The notes beneath the pieces are model-generated. The model saw nothing but the letters and a program-made list of their open reading frames with translations. It made no database searches and was not told where the DNA came from. From Mesorhizobium erdmanii USDA 3471 (GTDB lineage Bacteria; Pseudomonadota; Alphaproteobacteria; Rhizobiales; Rhizobiaceae): DNA of 64,000 bases. Location: NCBI RefSeq assembly GCF_000472705.1, contig NZ_AXAE01000029.1, positions 1-64,000 of the forward strand. Direction: 5' to 3'. Every line of letters starts with the position of its first letter. The stretch's first letter is position 1. A program made the translations under genes and the position numbers. Positions 7,572-15,408 of this stretch are shown piece after piece.

Positions 7572-7760
7572 ACGATGCTCGGGTGATGGTCCCCGCGCCG
7601 AAAGGCACGGGGTGAAAAGGGAACACGGTGAGACCCCGAGGGATCGAGACCGTGGCTGCCCCCGCAACTGTAAGCGGTGAGCAAGATCCGACATGCCACT
7701 GGCCGGCAAGGCTGGGAAGGCAGGATTGCGCTGAGACCCGCGAGCCAGGAGACCTGCCAT
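7572..7760 (+). promoter_or_regulatory. Cobalamin (B12) riboswitch
   Basis: The conserved landmarks occur in order: GGTCCCCGCGCCGAAAGGCA near the 5' end, AAAAGGGAACACGGTG, the B12 box GCCCCCGCAACTGTAAGCGG (about 7658-7677), GCCACTGG (7695-7702), GGGAAGGC and GAGCCAGGAGACCTGCC (7742-7758). It precedes the DUF1636 gene by about 40 bases. Adenosylcobalamin or a related corrinoid is expected to switch off the downstream transport operon. The short GC-rich stretch between 7760 and the GGGAGGAG ribosome site is the likely expression platform. Confidence 0.95.
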
Positions 7761-7797
7761 CACTGAGTTGACCGGACGGGGTGTGCCGGGAGGAGAC

Positions 7798-8265
7798 GTG
7801 GACGTCGGTCTTGTCGGCCGGCTCGCCAACATCCTTCCGTCGCCAGTTTTGGAAAGTGACGGAAAGTTGGACGGCGCCATCGATCATCGCATCATCGTGT
7901 GCACGCTTTGCCGTGACATCCCGACCGGCATCAAGTCGGGCGCAAGCGTGTGCGCCGATTTGCGGTCCCGGTTTTCGGCCCGCCACGAGCCCGCCTTGGC
8001 GTATGGCTTCACGATCGAAGGCGTCGAATGCATGGCGGGCTGCGCGCGGCCGCTGACGGTGGCATTCCAGGCGCCGGGCAAGGCGTCTTATCTTTTCGGG
8101 TCCATCGACGCCGAAGCCGACGCCGGCGATCTGGTGCGATTTGCCAGGCTCTACGCCTCGCTCGCCGACGGCTGGTGCAATTCCGGGCAACGTCCGCCGC
8201 GGCTGGCCGGCAAGACGCTGGCCCGCATCCCGGCGCCGGGCAAGCTTGCAGGTGACCGTCGATGA
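7798..8265 (+). CDS. DUF1636 cysteine-rich metal/Fe-S protein of B12-regulated operon
   Basis: A 155-residue protein from GTG 7798, which follows GGGAGGAG closely; in-frame GTG 7783 and TTG 7768 are less likely. Cysteines at about residues 35, 38, 52, 78 and 82 lie in IIVCTLCRD and GVECMAGCARPLTVAF. That is the layout of the DUF1636 (thioredoxin-like, probably [2Fe-2S] or metal-binding) family, which is found beside B12-riboswitch-controlled transporters. The exact role is unknown; corrinoid or cobalt handling is inferred from context. Its end overlaps the ABC ATPase start (ATGA), so the two are probably translationally coupled. Confidence 0.82.
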   Translation: MDVGLVGRLANILPSPVLESDGKLDGAIDHRIIVCTLCRDIPTGIKSGASVCADLRSRFSARHEPALAYGFTIEGVECMAGCARPLTVAFQAPGKASYLFGSIDAEADAGDLVRFARLYASLADGWCNSGQRPPRLAGKTLARIPAPGKLAGDRR

Positions 8266-9050
8266 CAACTGCACTCCTCGAATCCCGCGACCTCTGCGCG
8301 ATCGCGAATGGCCGGGACTTGGTCCATGCGGTCAGCCTGTCGGTGGCGTCAGGCGATCGTCTTGCCATCATCGGTCCCAATGGCGCCGGCAAGACCACAC
8401 TGCTGCGCATGCTGTCGGGTATGCTCAGGCCAAGTTCGGGCGAGGTGAAGCTTGGCGGGCGACGCCTGGACAGGATCTCGACCGCCGAGCGGGCTTTGTG
8501 CATTGCCGTCGTCGGCCAGACCGACCAGCCGGATCCGCGGCTGGCGGTGATCGACTATGTCGAGCTTGGCCGCGTTCCGCATGCCGGCTTGAGGCGCAGG
8601 AGCGAGGAGCGCGATATCGTCGTCGACGCGCTGCGCCGGACCGGCCTGTTGCCGCTGCTTGGCCGCACCATCGGTTCGCTGTCGGGCGGCGAACGCCAAC
8701 GCGCCCAGTTGGCGCGCGCCATCGCACAGCAGCCGAAAGTGCTGTTCCTCGACGAGCCGACCAACCATCTCGACCCACGTGCCCGCGCCGAGCTGCTCGA
8801 ACTCGTGGCTGGCTTCGGCATGACGGTCATCGCGGTCCTGCACGATCTGGCCCTTGTCGCACCGTTCGCCACCAGGGTGGCGGTATTGAACCATGCCCGT
8901 CTGCAAGCGCTCGCCGCGCCGCGCGAAGCGCTGACCCAACAGTTGATCCGCGAGATTTTCGGCGTCGACGTGTTTCGCCTGCGTCACCCCACCGAGGACC
9001 GGGAACTCACGGTCTTCGATGTCCCGAACCGCGCCGCGCCGCCTTCCTGA
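8262..9050 (+). CDS. ABC transporter ATP-binding protein (BtuD/FepC type)
   Basis: A 262-residue single ABC ATPase with Walker A GPNGAGKTTLLRM (residues ~38-50), signature LSGGERQRAQLARAIAQQ (~140), Walker B VLFLDEPTNHLD (~160) and the switch histidine in VIAVLHDLALV. It belongs to the cobalamin/iron-siderophore/heme import class. The operon order DUF1636, ATPase, binding protein, FecCD permease, together with the B12 riboswitch, points to corrinoid uptake. The Zur-like box leaves a metal-chelate substrate possible. Confidence 0.92.
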   Translation: MTTALLESRDLCAIANGRDLVHAVSLSVASGDRLAIIGPNGAGKTTLLRMLSGMLRPSSGEVKLGGRRLDRISTAERALCIAVVGQTDQPDPRLAVIDYVELGRVPHAGLRRRSEERDIVVDALRRTGLLPLLGRTIGSLSGGERQRAQLARAIAQQPKVLFLDEPTNHLDPRARAELLELVAGFGMTVIAVLHDLALVAPFATRVAVLNHARLQALAAPREALTQQLIREIFGVDVFRLRHPTEDRELTVFDVPNRAAPPS

Positions 9051-9111
9051 TCGAGCTTTCTTGATCGAACCCTTCCTTCATTCGACATCGTTCAACCAAG
9101 GAGCAAAACCT

Positions 9112-10059
9112 GTGAAACGTCTCGCACTGTCGCTCGTCTTCTCGCTGCTGGCCTCGGCAGCCTTTGCTTTCCCGGTCACCGTCGACAGCTGCGGCAAACC
9201 GCTGACCTTCGAGGCTCCGCCCAAGCGCGCCGTCATCCATGACCTAAATATGGCCGAGATGGCCTTCGCGCTGAAGCTGCAGCCGTCGATCGTGGGCCTG
9301 ACCGGTATCACCGGATGGTACAAGGTCGGCCCCGAATTCAAGGCCGAGCAGGGCTCGATCCCCGAGCTGGCGCCAAAATACCCGACGCTTGAGAATCTCG
9401 TCGCGGTCGAGCCCGATTTCTTCTTCGCCGGCTGGTACTATGGCATGAAGCCCGGCGGCGACGTGACCCCCGACACGCTCGCCCCGTACGGGATCAAGAC
9501 GCTAGTGCTGTCCGAAAGCTGCATCCATCTCGACAAGAACCGCCCGGCCGCCTCCATGGACCTTCTGTATGGCGACGTCGAAAAGCTGGGCAAGATCTTC
9601 GGCAAGGAGGCGGACGCGGAAAGGCTCGTCTCCGGCTGGAAGGCACAATTGGCCGGCATCACAGCGAAAGTCGGCAGCGCCAGGGGGACGCGCGTTTTCC
9701 TCTATGATTCCGGCGAGGACAAGCCGTTCACATCAGGAAAATTCGCCATCCCGAGCGCCATGATAGCTGCTGCCGGCGGCGACAACATCATGGCCGACAT
9801 GGAAACGAGCTGGGGCAATACGGATTGGGAAACCGTGGCGTCGCGCAATCCGCAATTCCTCATCCTGCTCGATTACCAGGATGGCGACGGCTACAAGAAA
9901 CTGCTCGATTTCCTTAAGGTCCATCCGGCCATGAAAGAGACGGACGCGGTCAAGAACGAGCGCTTCGTCGCGCTCCGCTATGCCGAACTGACGCCCGGGC
10001 CGCCAAACATCGAGGCGATCGAAAAGATCGCCAGGGCGATGCATCCGGAAGCGTTCTGA
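9112..10059 (+). CDS. Periplasmic binding protein of B12/metal-chelate ABC importer (BtuF-like)
   Basis: A 315-residue protein starting at GTG 9112, eight bases after AAGGAG. The signal peptide VKRLALSLVFSLLASAAFA is followed by a mature N-terminus FPVTVDSCGKPLTFEAPPKR that is classic for cobalamin/siderophore-binding proteins (Peripla_BP_2). The lobe features VIHDLNMAEMAFALKL, LENLVAVEPDFFFAGWYY and FLILLDYQDGDGYKKLLDFL are visible. It delivers a corrinoid or related chelate to the permease at 10059-11108, with which it overlaps (TGATG). The in-frame extension upstream overlaps the ATPase end and is not used. Confidence 0.9.
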   Translation: MKRLALSLVFSLLASAAFAFPVTVDSCGKPLTFEAPPKRAVIHDLNMAEMAFALKLQPSIVGLTGITGWYKVGPEFKAEQGSIPELAPKYPTLENLVAVEPDFFFAGWYYGMKPGGDVTPDTLAPYGIKTLVLSESCIHLDKNRPAASMDLLYGDVEKLGKIFGKEADAERLVSGWKAQLAGITAKVGSARGTRVFLYDSGEDKPFTSGKFAIPSAMIAAAGGDNIMADMETSWGNTDWETVASRNPQFLILLDYQDGDGYKKLLDFLKVHPAMKETDAVKNERFVALRYAELTPGPPNIEAIEKIARAMHPEAF

Positions 10060-11108
10060 TGCTTCTGGCCTCGGTGCATAAACCCGGTGCGCTTTCAGGA
10101 CACAAGGCATTCGCGGTGGCGATAGTGTCGGGCATGGTGGCGGTCGTCGCCCTCGTGTTGCTGTCGATCGCCTATGGTTCGACGCTGATCCCGCTGACCG
10201 ACGTCATCGCCTCGCTTGGCCATGTCGTCGGGCTGAACGAGCGCCAGGTGTCGGGCCCGGTCGGCAAGATCGTCGTCGATCTCAGGCTGCCGCGCACGAT
10301 CCTGGCGGTCTGCGTCGGCGGCGGCCTTGGCATCACGGGTGCCCTGTTGCAGACGGTGACCCGCAACGATCTCGCCGATCCCTTCCTGTTCGGCCTGTCG
10401 TCGGGCGCGGCCGCGGGGGCTGTCTCCGTCATCACCGTCTTTGGCGACAGTTTCGGTATCTGGACCTTGCCGGTCGCGGCCTTCACCGGCGGCATACTGG
10501 CCGCCTGCATCGTCCTGCTGCTGGTCGCGCGGGTGAGGGGGCAGGGGCCGGAACGGCTGATCCTCGCCGGGCTTGCCGTCTCCTTCCTGTTCACCGCCTT
10601 GACCAACTATCTGGTCTTTGCCGGCGACCAGCGTGCGGCCCATTCGGTGCTGTTCTGGACGATGGGCGGGCTCGGTCTGGCGCGTTGGGACAATGTGTGG
10701 CTCGGCGCCGTTGGCGCCGGCACGATTGCCGCGTACGGATTGTGGAACCATCGCAGGCTGGACGCCTTCCTGGCCGGTGAAAGTGCCGCCGAGAGCCTTG
10801 GCGTGCCGGTGGCGCGGATGCGCAGGATGACCTTTCTCGTCGCCGCCTTCTCGACGGCAATTCTCGTCTCGGTCGCCGGCGTCATCGGCTTTGTCGGGCT
10901 GATGATCCCGCATCTGTCGCGGCCATTGGCCGGTCCCCTGCATCTGCGCCTGATTGCGAGCTGTGCGCTGTTCGGCGCGGTGCTCCTGCTGGCAAGCGAC
11001 CTTCTGGCGCGGACCTTGCTGCCGCCTCAGGAACTGCCGATCGGCATCATCACCAGTTCGCTCGGCGCCTTCTTCGTCGTCACGCTGGTTGTGCGAAATC
11101 GCCTGTGA
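10059..11108 (+). CDS. FecCD-family ABC permease (BtuC/FecD type)
   Basis: A 349-residue multi-spanning membrane protein with family landmarks LRLPRTILAVCVGGGLGITG, LLQTVTRNDLADPFLFGLSS, LAGLAVSFLFTALTNYLVFA, FWTMGGLGLARWDN and GFVGLMIPHLSRPLAGP. The segment ESLGVPVARMRRMTFLVAA is the cytoplasmic ATPase-coupling region. It completes the importer encoded with the two preceding genes. A single permease gene implies a homodimer, as in BtuC2D2F. No clear terminator follows; the next gene has its own promoter/operator region. Confidence 0.92.
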   Translation: MLLASVHKPGALSGHKAFAVAIVSGMVAVVALVLLSIAYGSTLIPLTDVIASLGHVVGLNERQVSGPVGKIVVDLRLPRTILAVCVGGGLGITGALLQTVTRNDLADPFLFGLSSGAAAGAVSVITVFGDSFGIWTLPVAAFTGGILAACIVLLLVARVRGQGPERLILAGLAVSFLFTALTNYLVFAGDQRAAHSVLFWTMGGLGLARWDNVWLGAVGAGTIAAYGLWNHRRLDAFLAGESAAESLGVPVARMRRMTFLVAAFSTAILVSVAGVIGFVGLMIPHLSRPLAGPLHLRLIASCALFGAVLLLASDLLARTLLPPQELPIGIITSSLGAFFVVTLVVRNRL

Positions 11109-11215
11109 AGATGGCTGGTTCTGCCGTCTTGCGACGTTCATCGATCGCTAACCACGATCACGTTGGACCACCGTCACGCGCATCTGGCGGATCCTCCCGC
11201 AACGAGACATCTTGA

Positions 11216-11235
11216 ATAGTAAGCACGCTTATTAT
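11216..11235. promoter_or_regulatory. Inverted repeat ATAGTAAGC-AC-GCTTATTAT, MarR operator
   Basis: The halves at 11216-11224 and 11227-11235 match at 8 of 9 positions around AC, and end 11 bases before the MarR ATG at 11247. The position would allow repression of the marR-emrA-emrB unit. The A/T-rich right half may include the -10. Confidence 0.6.
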
Positions 11236-11246
11236 ATCTATCGCTC

Positions 11247-11726
11247 ATGGTTTCTGACGGCATAGACAGACTGGGATTTTTGATCCACGACGTGCAACGT
11301 CTGCTGCGCAAGCGCTTCGAGACGCGCGCCAGCGGGCTTGGCCTCTCGTCCGCGCAATGGCGCCTGATGGTGCGCGTCGCCAAGGAGGAGGGTGTTACCC
11401 AGGCCCGCCTCGCCGAATTGCTCGAAATCGAGCCGATCAGCGTTTCGCGCCTTGTCGACCGGATGGAGGAAGGCGGCTGGATCGAGCGCCGCGCCGACGC
11501 CGCCGACCGCCGCGTGCGCATGATTTTCCCGACCGCCAAGGCCAGCGCCGCCTACGCCGAGGTCAAGAGCCTCGCTGGCGAAGTCTATGAGGAATCGCTT
11601 ATCGGCGTTTCGCCGGAGGACCGCCGCGTCCTGATCAGGGCGCTCGACGTGATCGTGAAGAATCTGGCCGACGGCGAAGCTTCGTCGCTTGAAAAGATCA
11701 AGAATGCGGAAGGCGCGGCAGCATGA
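11247..11726 (+). CDS. MarR-family repressor of the EmrAB efflux operon
   Basis: A 159-residue protein with a standard MarR fold: GLSSAQWRLMVRVAKEEGVT, QARLAELLEIEPISVSRLVD (recognition helix) and the wing ADAADRRVRMIFPTAKA. It overlaps the EmrA-type gene by ATGA, so it is cotranscribed with the pump it probably controls. The 20-bp inverted repeat just upstream is the likely operator. The inducer is unknown; hydrophobic drugs or plant phenolics are typical for the family. Confidence 0.92.
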   Translation: MVSDGIDRLGFLIHDVQRLLRKRFETRASGLGLSSAQWRLMVRVAKEEGVTQARLAELLEIEPISVSRLVDRMEEGGWIERRADAADRRVRMIFPTAKASAAYAEVKSLAGEVYEESLIGVSPEDRRVLIRALDVIVKNLADGEASSLEKIKNAEGAAA

Positions 11727-12901
11727 ACGCGGTAGCAAAGGTCAACAAAAGCGCACCCGAGGTTGAAATGGAAGCGCCGGCACAGCCGGCTGCTGCTCCC
11801 GTTGCGGTCGCTCCTCCCCTGGAGCCGGTATCGGCGCCGAAGAAGAAGCGCCCCTTGGGCCGCTTCCTTTTGATGTTTGCCTTGCCGGCGGCGCTGATCA
11901 TCGGTGGCGGCTATGTCTGGGTGACCGGCGGGCGCTATCAGGAGACGGAGAACGCCAATCTGCAGCAGGCCAAGGTGTCGATCGCCTCGGACACGGCCGG
12001 CCGCATCGTTCAGGTCGCCATAGCGGACAATCAGGTGGTCAAGCAGGGCGATCTCCTGTTCGCCATCGACCCCGAGCCTTACCGGATCGCGCTTGCCCAG
12101 GCCGACGCCGCGGTTGCCGCCGCACGCCTCAACGTCGAGCAGCTGCGCGCTGCCTACAGCCAGTCGATGGCGCAGGAGAAATCCGCCAGCAGCGAGGTCG
12201 ACTATGCCCAGTCGCAATATGACCGAGCCGCCGATCTCGCGCAGAAGGGCATCAACGCCAAATCCTCTTTGGATCAGGCACGCAACGATCTCGACAAGGC
12301 AAAGCAGCAGCTTGCCGTTGCCGGTCAAGGCATCATCAGCGCCAAGGCCGCGCTCGGCGGCAATCCCGACATCGAAACCGACAAGCATCCAACCGTGATG
12401 TCAGCGCTCGCGGCACGCGACAAGGCCGCCTACGACCTAGCTCAGACCACGGTCAAGGCGCCGGCCGACGGCGTGATCTCTCAGGCCTCGTCCTTCAAGG
12501 TCGGCCAGTATGTCGGTTCCGGCACGCCGCTGTTTTCGCTGGTCGAAACCGGCGACACCTGGATCGATGCCAATTTCAAGGAAACCCAGCTCACCAATAT
12601 GCGGCCGGGCCAGAAGGCCGAAATTGTCGTCGATACCTATCCGGGCAGGACCTTCGAGGCGACGGTCAAGGCGATCGGGGCCGGAACGGGTGCTGAATTC
12701 TCGCTGCTGCCGGCTCAGAACGCGACCGGCAACTGGGTCAAGGTCACGCAGCGCATCCCGGTGCGCCTGGAACTGACCGATCCCGACGCCAGGATGGCGC
12801 TGCGCACCGGCATGAGCGCCAGCGTCTCCGTCGATACCGGCGTTGCACGTGGTTTTCCCGCCATATTCGGTCACGCCACGGCTGGCGAGGCCCCGCAGTA
12901 A
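11723..12901 (+). CDS. EmrA/HlyD-type membrane fusion protein
   Basis: A 392-residue protein. An alanine/proline-rich cytoplasmic N-terminus (~45 residues) is followed by one membrane helix (GRFLLMFALPAALIIGGGYV), a biotinyl-lipoyl-like segment (IASDTAGRIVQVAIADNQVV), an alpha-helical hairpin region (about 110-200) and a beta-barrel part with APADGVISQASSFKVGQYVG. It should link the inner-membrane EmrB transporter (13208-14740) to an outer-membrane channel. The start codon overlaps the MarR stop. A hairpin (CCCGC/GCGGG, 12913-12928) follows the stop, and a structured 306-bp gap separates it from emrB. Confidence 0.92.
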   Translation: MNAVAKVNKSAPEVEMEAPAQPAAAPVAVAPPLEPVSAPKKKRPLGRFLLMFALPAALIIGGGYVWVTGGRYQETENANLQQAKVSIASDTAGRIVQVAIADNQVVKQGDLLFAIDPEPYRIALAQADAAVAAARLNVEQLRAAYSQSMAQEKSASSEVDYAQSQYDRAADLAQKGINAKSSLDQARNDLDKAKQQLAVAGQGIISAKAALGGNPDIETDKHPTVMSALAARDKAAYDLAQTTVKAPADGVISQASSFKVGQYVGSGTPLFSLVETGDTWIDANFKETQLTNMRPGQKAEIVVDTYPGRTFEATVKAIGAGTGAEFSLLPAQNATGNWVKVTQRIPVRLELTDPDARMALRTGMSASVSVDTGVARGFPAIFGHATAGEAPQ

Positions 12902-13048
12902 GTCAGCAAAAGCCCGCGGACCAGCGGGTGGAAGTGGAGTTCAGGATTGGTCTGATGGGAGGAGTGGGAAGGATCAGCGCTCGGTTCGGGCTGCCTAGTG
13001 GCTTGGCCGAAATCTGAAATCTTCGACACGGACCCGTTGGTCCTCATG

Positions 13049-13165
13049 TTTCCGGGCGGCAGGCCTCCGCTAGAATAGAGACTTTCAATCGATGTAACCC
13101 CCACATCGATAATCGCGTCCCACCGCGACGAGGGTCTCTCGACGGAAGGCGTTGCCGCCCGGAAA
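13049..13165 (+). ncRNA. Candidate structured RNA between emrA- and emrB-type genes
   Basis: Hand pairing gives one nested structure. P1, 13049-13061 with 13153-13165, is 13 perfect pairs (TTTCCGGGCGGCA/TGCCGCCCGGAAA). P2, 13063-13069 with 13143-13150, has 7 pairs and one bulged A. P3 pairs AGAGAC 13077-13082 with GTCTCT 13134-13139. P4 pairs ATCGATGT 13088-13095 with ACATCGAT 13103-13110 around loop AACCCCC. P5 pairs TCGCG 13113-13117 with CGCGA 13124-13128 around loop TCCCAC. P3 closes a three-way junction carrying P4 and P5. A small hairpin GGACC-CGTT-GGTCC lies upstream (13030-13043), and TTTTT occurs at 13179-13183. It fills most of the 12902-13207 gap before the emrB start. It could be a regulatory leader, an sRNA (either strand) or a structured mobile repeat; I recognise no Rfam family. 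Confidence 0.5.
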
Positions 13166-13207
13166 CCCCGTGTACACGTTTTTGTTACCTGCTGGAAGTT
13201 CCGCATC

Positions 13208-14740
13208 ATGAGCACGCCAGAATCATTTCGAGAAGTGCCGCATCGCGGCCTGATCACGGTTGCGCTCATGCTGGCGACGGTCATGCAGGCGCTCGACACG
13301 ACCATCGCCAACGTCGCCCTGCCGACCATGGCAGGCGATCTCGGCGCCTCTCCGGACAACATCAACTGGGTGCTGACTTCCTACATCGTCGCCGCCGCCA
13401 TCATGACGCCGGTCACCGGCTGGCTCGCCGACCGCTTCGGCCGCAAGGAATTGTTCCTGATGGCTGTGGTCGGCTTCACCATCTTCTCCATGCTGTGCGG
13501 CCTGGCATGGAGCCTTGAAACCATTGTGCTGTTCCGGCTGATGCAAGGCGTGTTCGGCGCCGCGATCGTGCCGCTGTCGCAGACCTTCCTGCTCGACATC
13601 AATCCCAAGGAGCGTCACGGCCAGGCCATGGCCATCTGGGGCGCCGGCATCATGCTGGGACCGATCCTGGGTCCGACGCTGGGCGGCTGGCTGACCGACA
13701 ACTTCAACTGGCGCTGGGTGTTTTTCATCAACCTGCCCGTCGGCATCGTCGCCTTCCTTGGCATGGCCGCCTATCTGCCGGTTGTTGCCCGCCGTGTGCG
13801 CAGCTTCGATTTCTTCGGCTTTGCCATGATATCGCTCGGCGTCGGCGCGCTGCAGCTGCTGCTAGACCGCGGCGGCGAGGTCGACTGGTTTTCCTCGGTC
13901 GAGATCTGGATCGAACTCGGCTTGGCCATCACCGGCTTCTGGGTGTTCATCATTCACACGGTGACGGCGGAACATCCCTTTATCGACCCCAAGATATTCC
14001 GCGACCGAAACTTCGTGACCGGCCTGGCATTCATCTTCGTCATGGGTGTGCTTATCCTGGCCTCGATGTCGCTGCTGCCGCCAATGCTGTCGACCATTTT
14101 CGGCTATCCGACTGTCACCATCGGCATCGTCATAGGCCCGCGCGGTGTAGGCACGATGATTTCGATGCTCGTCGTCGGTCGGCTCATGGGCAAGATCGAC
14201 GCCCGAATTCTGGTCGTCATCGGCTTTCTGCTGACCGCGCAGTCGCTCTACACCATGGCCAGCTTCACCCCGCAGATGGATAACTGGCTGATCCTCAGCT
14301 CCGGCGTCATCCAGGGCCTGGGCATGGGAATGGTGTTCGTGCCGCTGTCCACGGTTGCCTTCGCCACGCTCGACGCACGCTACCGCACCGATGCAACCTC
14401 GTTGTTCAGCCTGGTGCGCAATCTGGGCTCGTCGATCGGCGTATCTGTGGTCACGGTGCTCCTGGTGCGCAACACGCAGATCAACCACGCCGAGCTTTCA
14501 GCCTTCATCAACCCGTTCAATCCCAATCTCTGGGCGGTCTCGCCGGCGGCCGCGGGCGGCAATCCGATGGCGCTGTCGGAGGTCGACCGCATGGTCAATC
14601 TCCAGGCGATGATGATCTCCTACGTCAACGACTTCAAAATACTGATGATGATGACGCTGCTCGCCATTCCGTTCGTGTTCCTGCTGCGCAAGCCGGCGCG
14701 GGCCCCAGCCGGTGGCGCGCCCGCAGCGCATATGGACTAG
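13208..14740 (+). CDS. EmrB/QacA-type 14-helix MFS drug efflux transporter (DHA2)
   Basis: A 510-residue inner-membrane proton antiporter. DHA2 signatures are clear: MQALDTTIANVALPTMAGDL, NINWVLTSYIVAAAIMTPVT, WLADRFGRKELF (motif A), GPILGPTLGGWLTDNFNWRW (motif C) and FFINLPVG. It works with the EmrA-type protein encoded just upstream under the MarR repressor. ATG 13208 follows GGAAG at 13194-13198. Unlike the tight marR-emrA overlap, the emrA-emrB gap is 306 bp and highly structured, so emrB may be controlled separately. Confidence 0.93.
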   Translation: MSTPESFREVPHRGLITVALMLATVMQALDTTIANVALPTMAGDLGASPDNINWVLTSYIVAAAIMTPVTGWLADRFGRKELFLMAVVGFTIFSMLCGLAWSLETIVLFRLMQGVFGAAIVPLSQTFLLDINPKERHGQAMAIWGAGIMLGPILGPTLGGWLTDNFNWRWVFFINLPVGIVAFLGMAAYLPVVARRVRSFDFFGFAMISLGVGALQLLLDRGGEVDWFSSVEIWIELGLAITGFWVFIIHTVTAEHPFIDPKIFRDRNFVTGLAFIFVMGVLILASMSLLPPMLSTIFGYPTVTIGIVIGPRGVGTMISMLVVGRLMGKIDARILVVIGFLLTAQSLYTMASFTPQMDNWLILSSGVIQGLGMGMVFVPLSTVAFATLDARYRTDATSLFSLVRNLGSSIGVSVVTVLLVRNTQINHAELSAFINPFNPNLWAVSPAAAGGNPMALSEVDRMVNLQAMMISYVNDFKILMMMTLLAIPFVFLLRKPARAPAGGAPAAHMD

Positions 14741-14813
14741 GGGCCGCGGTGGCGCTTGAGTCTCCGTGGCAGGACGCGAGAATCCAGGTGACGAGCGGAC
14801 GGGCCGGGAAGCA

Positions 14814-15329
14814 CTATTTGCCGAGAACCAGCGACCAGTAGCGCAGGTTGGGGTCACGTCCATCGCGGACATAGGCTAGTCCGAAGCGGCTGAAGTCCGG
14901 GTCAAGGATGTTGCGGCGGTGGCCTTGCGAGTGCATCCAGATATCGAACAGTTTCTGCTGGTCGAAGCGGCCTTCGGCGATGTTCTCGGCCGCGGCTCCC
15001 CGCACGCCATTGTCCTTCATGCGCGAGGCGAAATCCTTGCCCCATCCGGTGGTGTGGCTCATGCGCTCCCGCGACGCCATGTAACCAGCCTGCTGTAACG
15101 CCGCCTGCTCGAGCTGGGTGTCCGGCGTCAGCGCGCCAAGCCCGGCTGTCGCGCGCAAGCCCGCCAGAGTGGCCGTGGCGGAGGAAGAGACGCCCGCGCC
15201 TCCGCCCGTCGGTACAGAGACGGTGCTGCAGGCGGCTAGCACAGCCAAGGACGCGATACCGGCAGCCTTGAGCCATTTGCGCCTGCCTAAATTCGTGATC
15301 TGGTCAGTTTCGTTTCTCGTAGTGGTCAT
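14814..15329 (-). CDS. CAP-domain (SCP/PR-1-like) lipoprotein
   Basis: A 171-residue protein. The N-terminus has a twin-arginine-like GRRKWLK followed by a hydrophobic stretch and lipobox LAAC, so it is probably an exported lipoprotein. A serine/glycine/alanine linker leads into a bacterial CAP/SCP domain: LRATAGLGALTPDTQLEQAA, RERMSHTTGWG, GAAAENIAEGRF and the signature HSQGHRRNILDPDFSRFGLA. Bacterial CAP proteins are poorly understood secreted or envelope proteins. It is transcribed toward the efflux operon, tail to tail with emrB, and is the first of a group of exported proteins on this strand. Confidence 0.85.
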   Translation of the reverse strand: MTTTRNETDQITNLGRRKWLKAAGIASLAVLAACSTVSVPTGGGAGVSSSATATLAGLRATAGLGALTPDTQLEQAALQQAGYMASRERMSHTTGWGKDFASRMKDNGVRGAAAENIAEGRFDQQKLFDIWMHSQGHRRNILDPDFSRFGLAYVRDGRDPNLRYWSLVLGK

Positions 15330-15408
15330 GCCTGCCTGAGATAGTCGCGATCATGGCTTTTGCCGGGCAGTACGGTGAAAATCTGAGATCGAAACGGCAA
15401 TTGACCGC

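Noticed and set aside
12902-13207. Guanidine (ykkC-type) riboswitch before the EmrB pump
   Set aside because: None of the ykkC or mini-ykkC consensus elements I know (such as ACGR loops in paired hairpins) appear; the structure is of a different kind and is reported separately.
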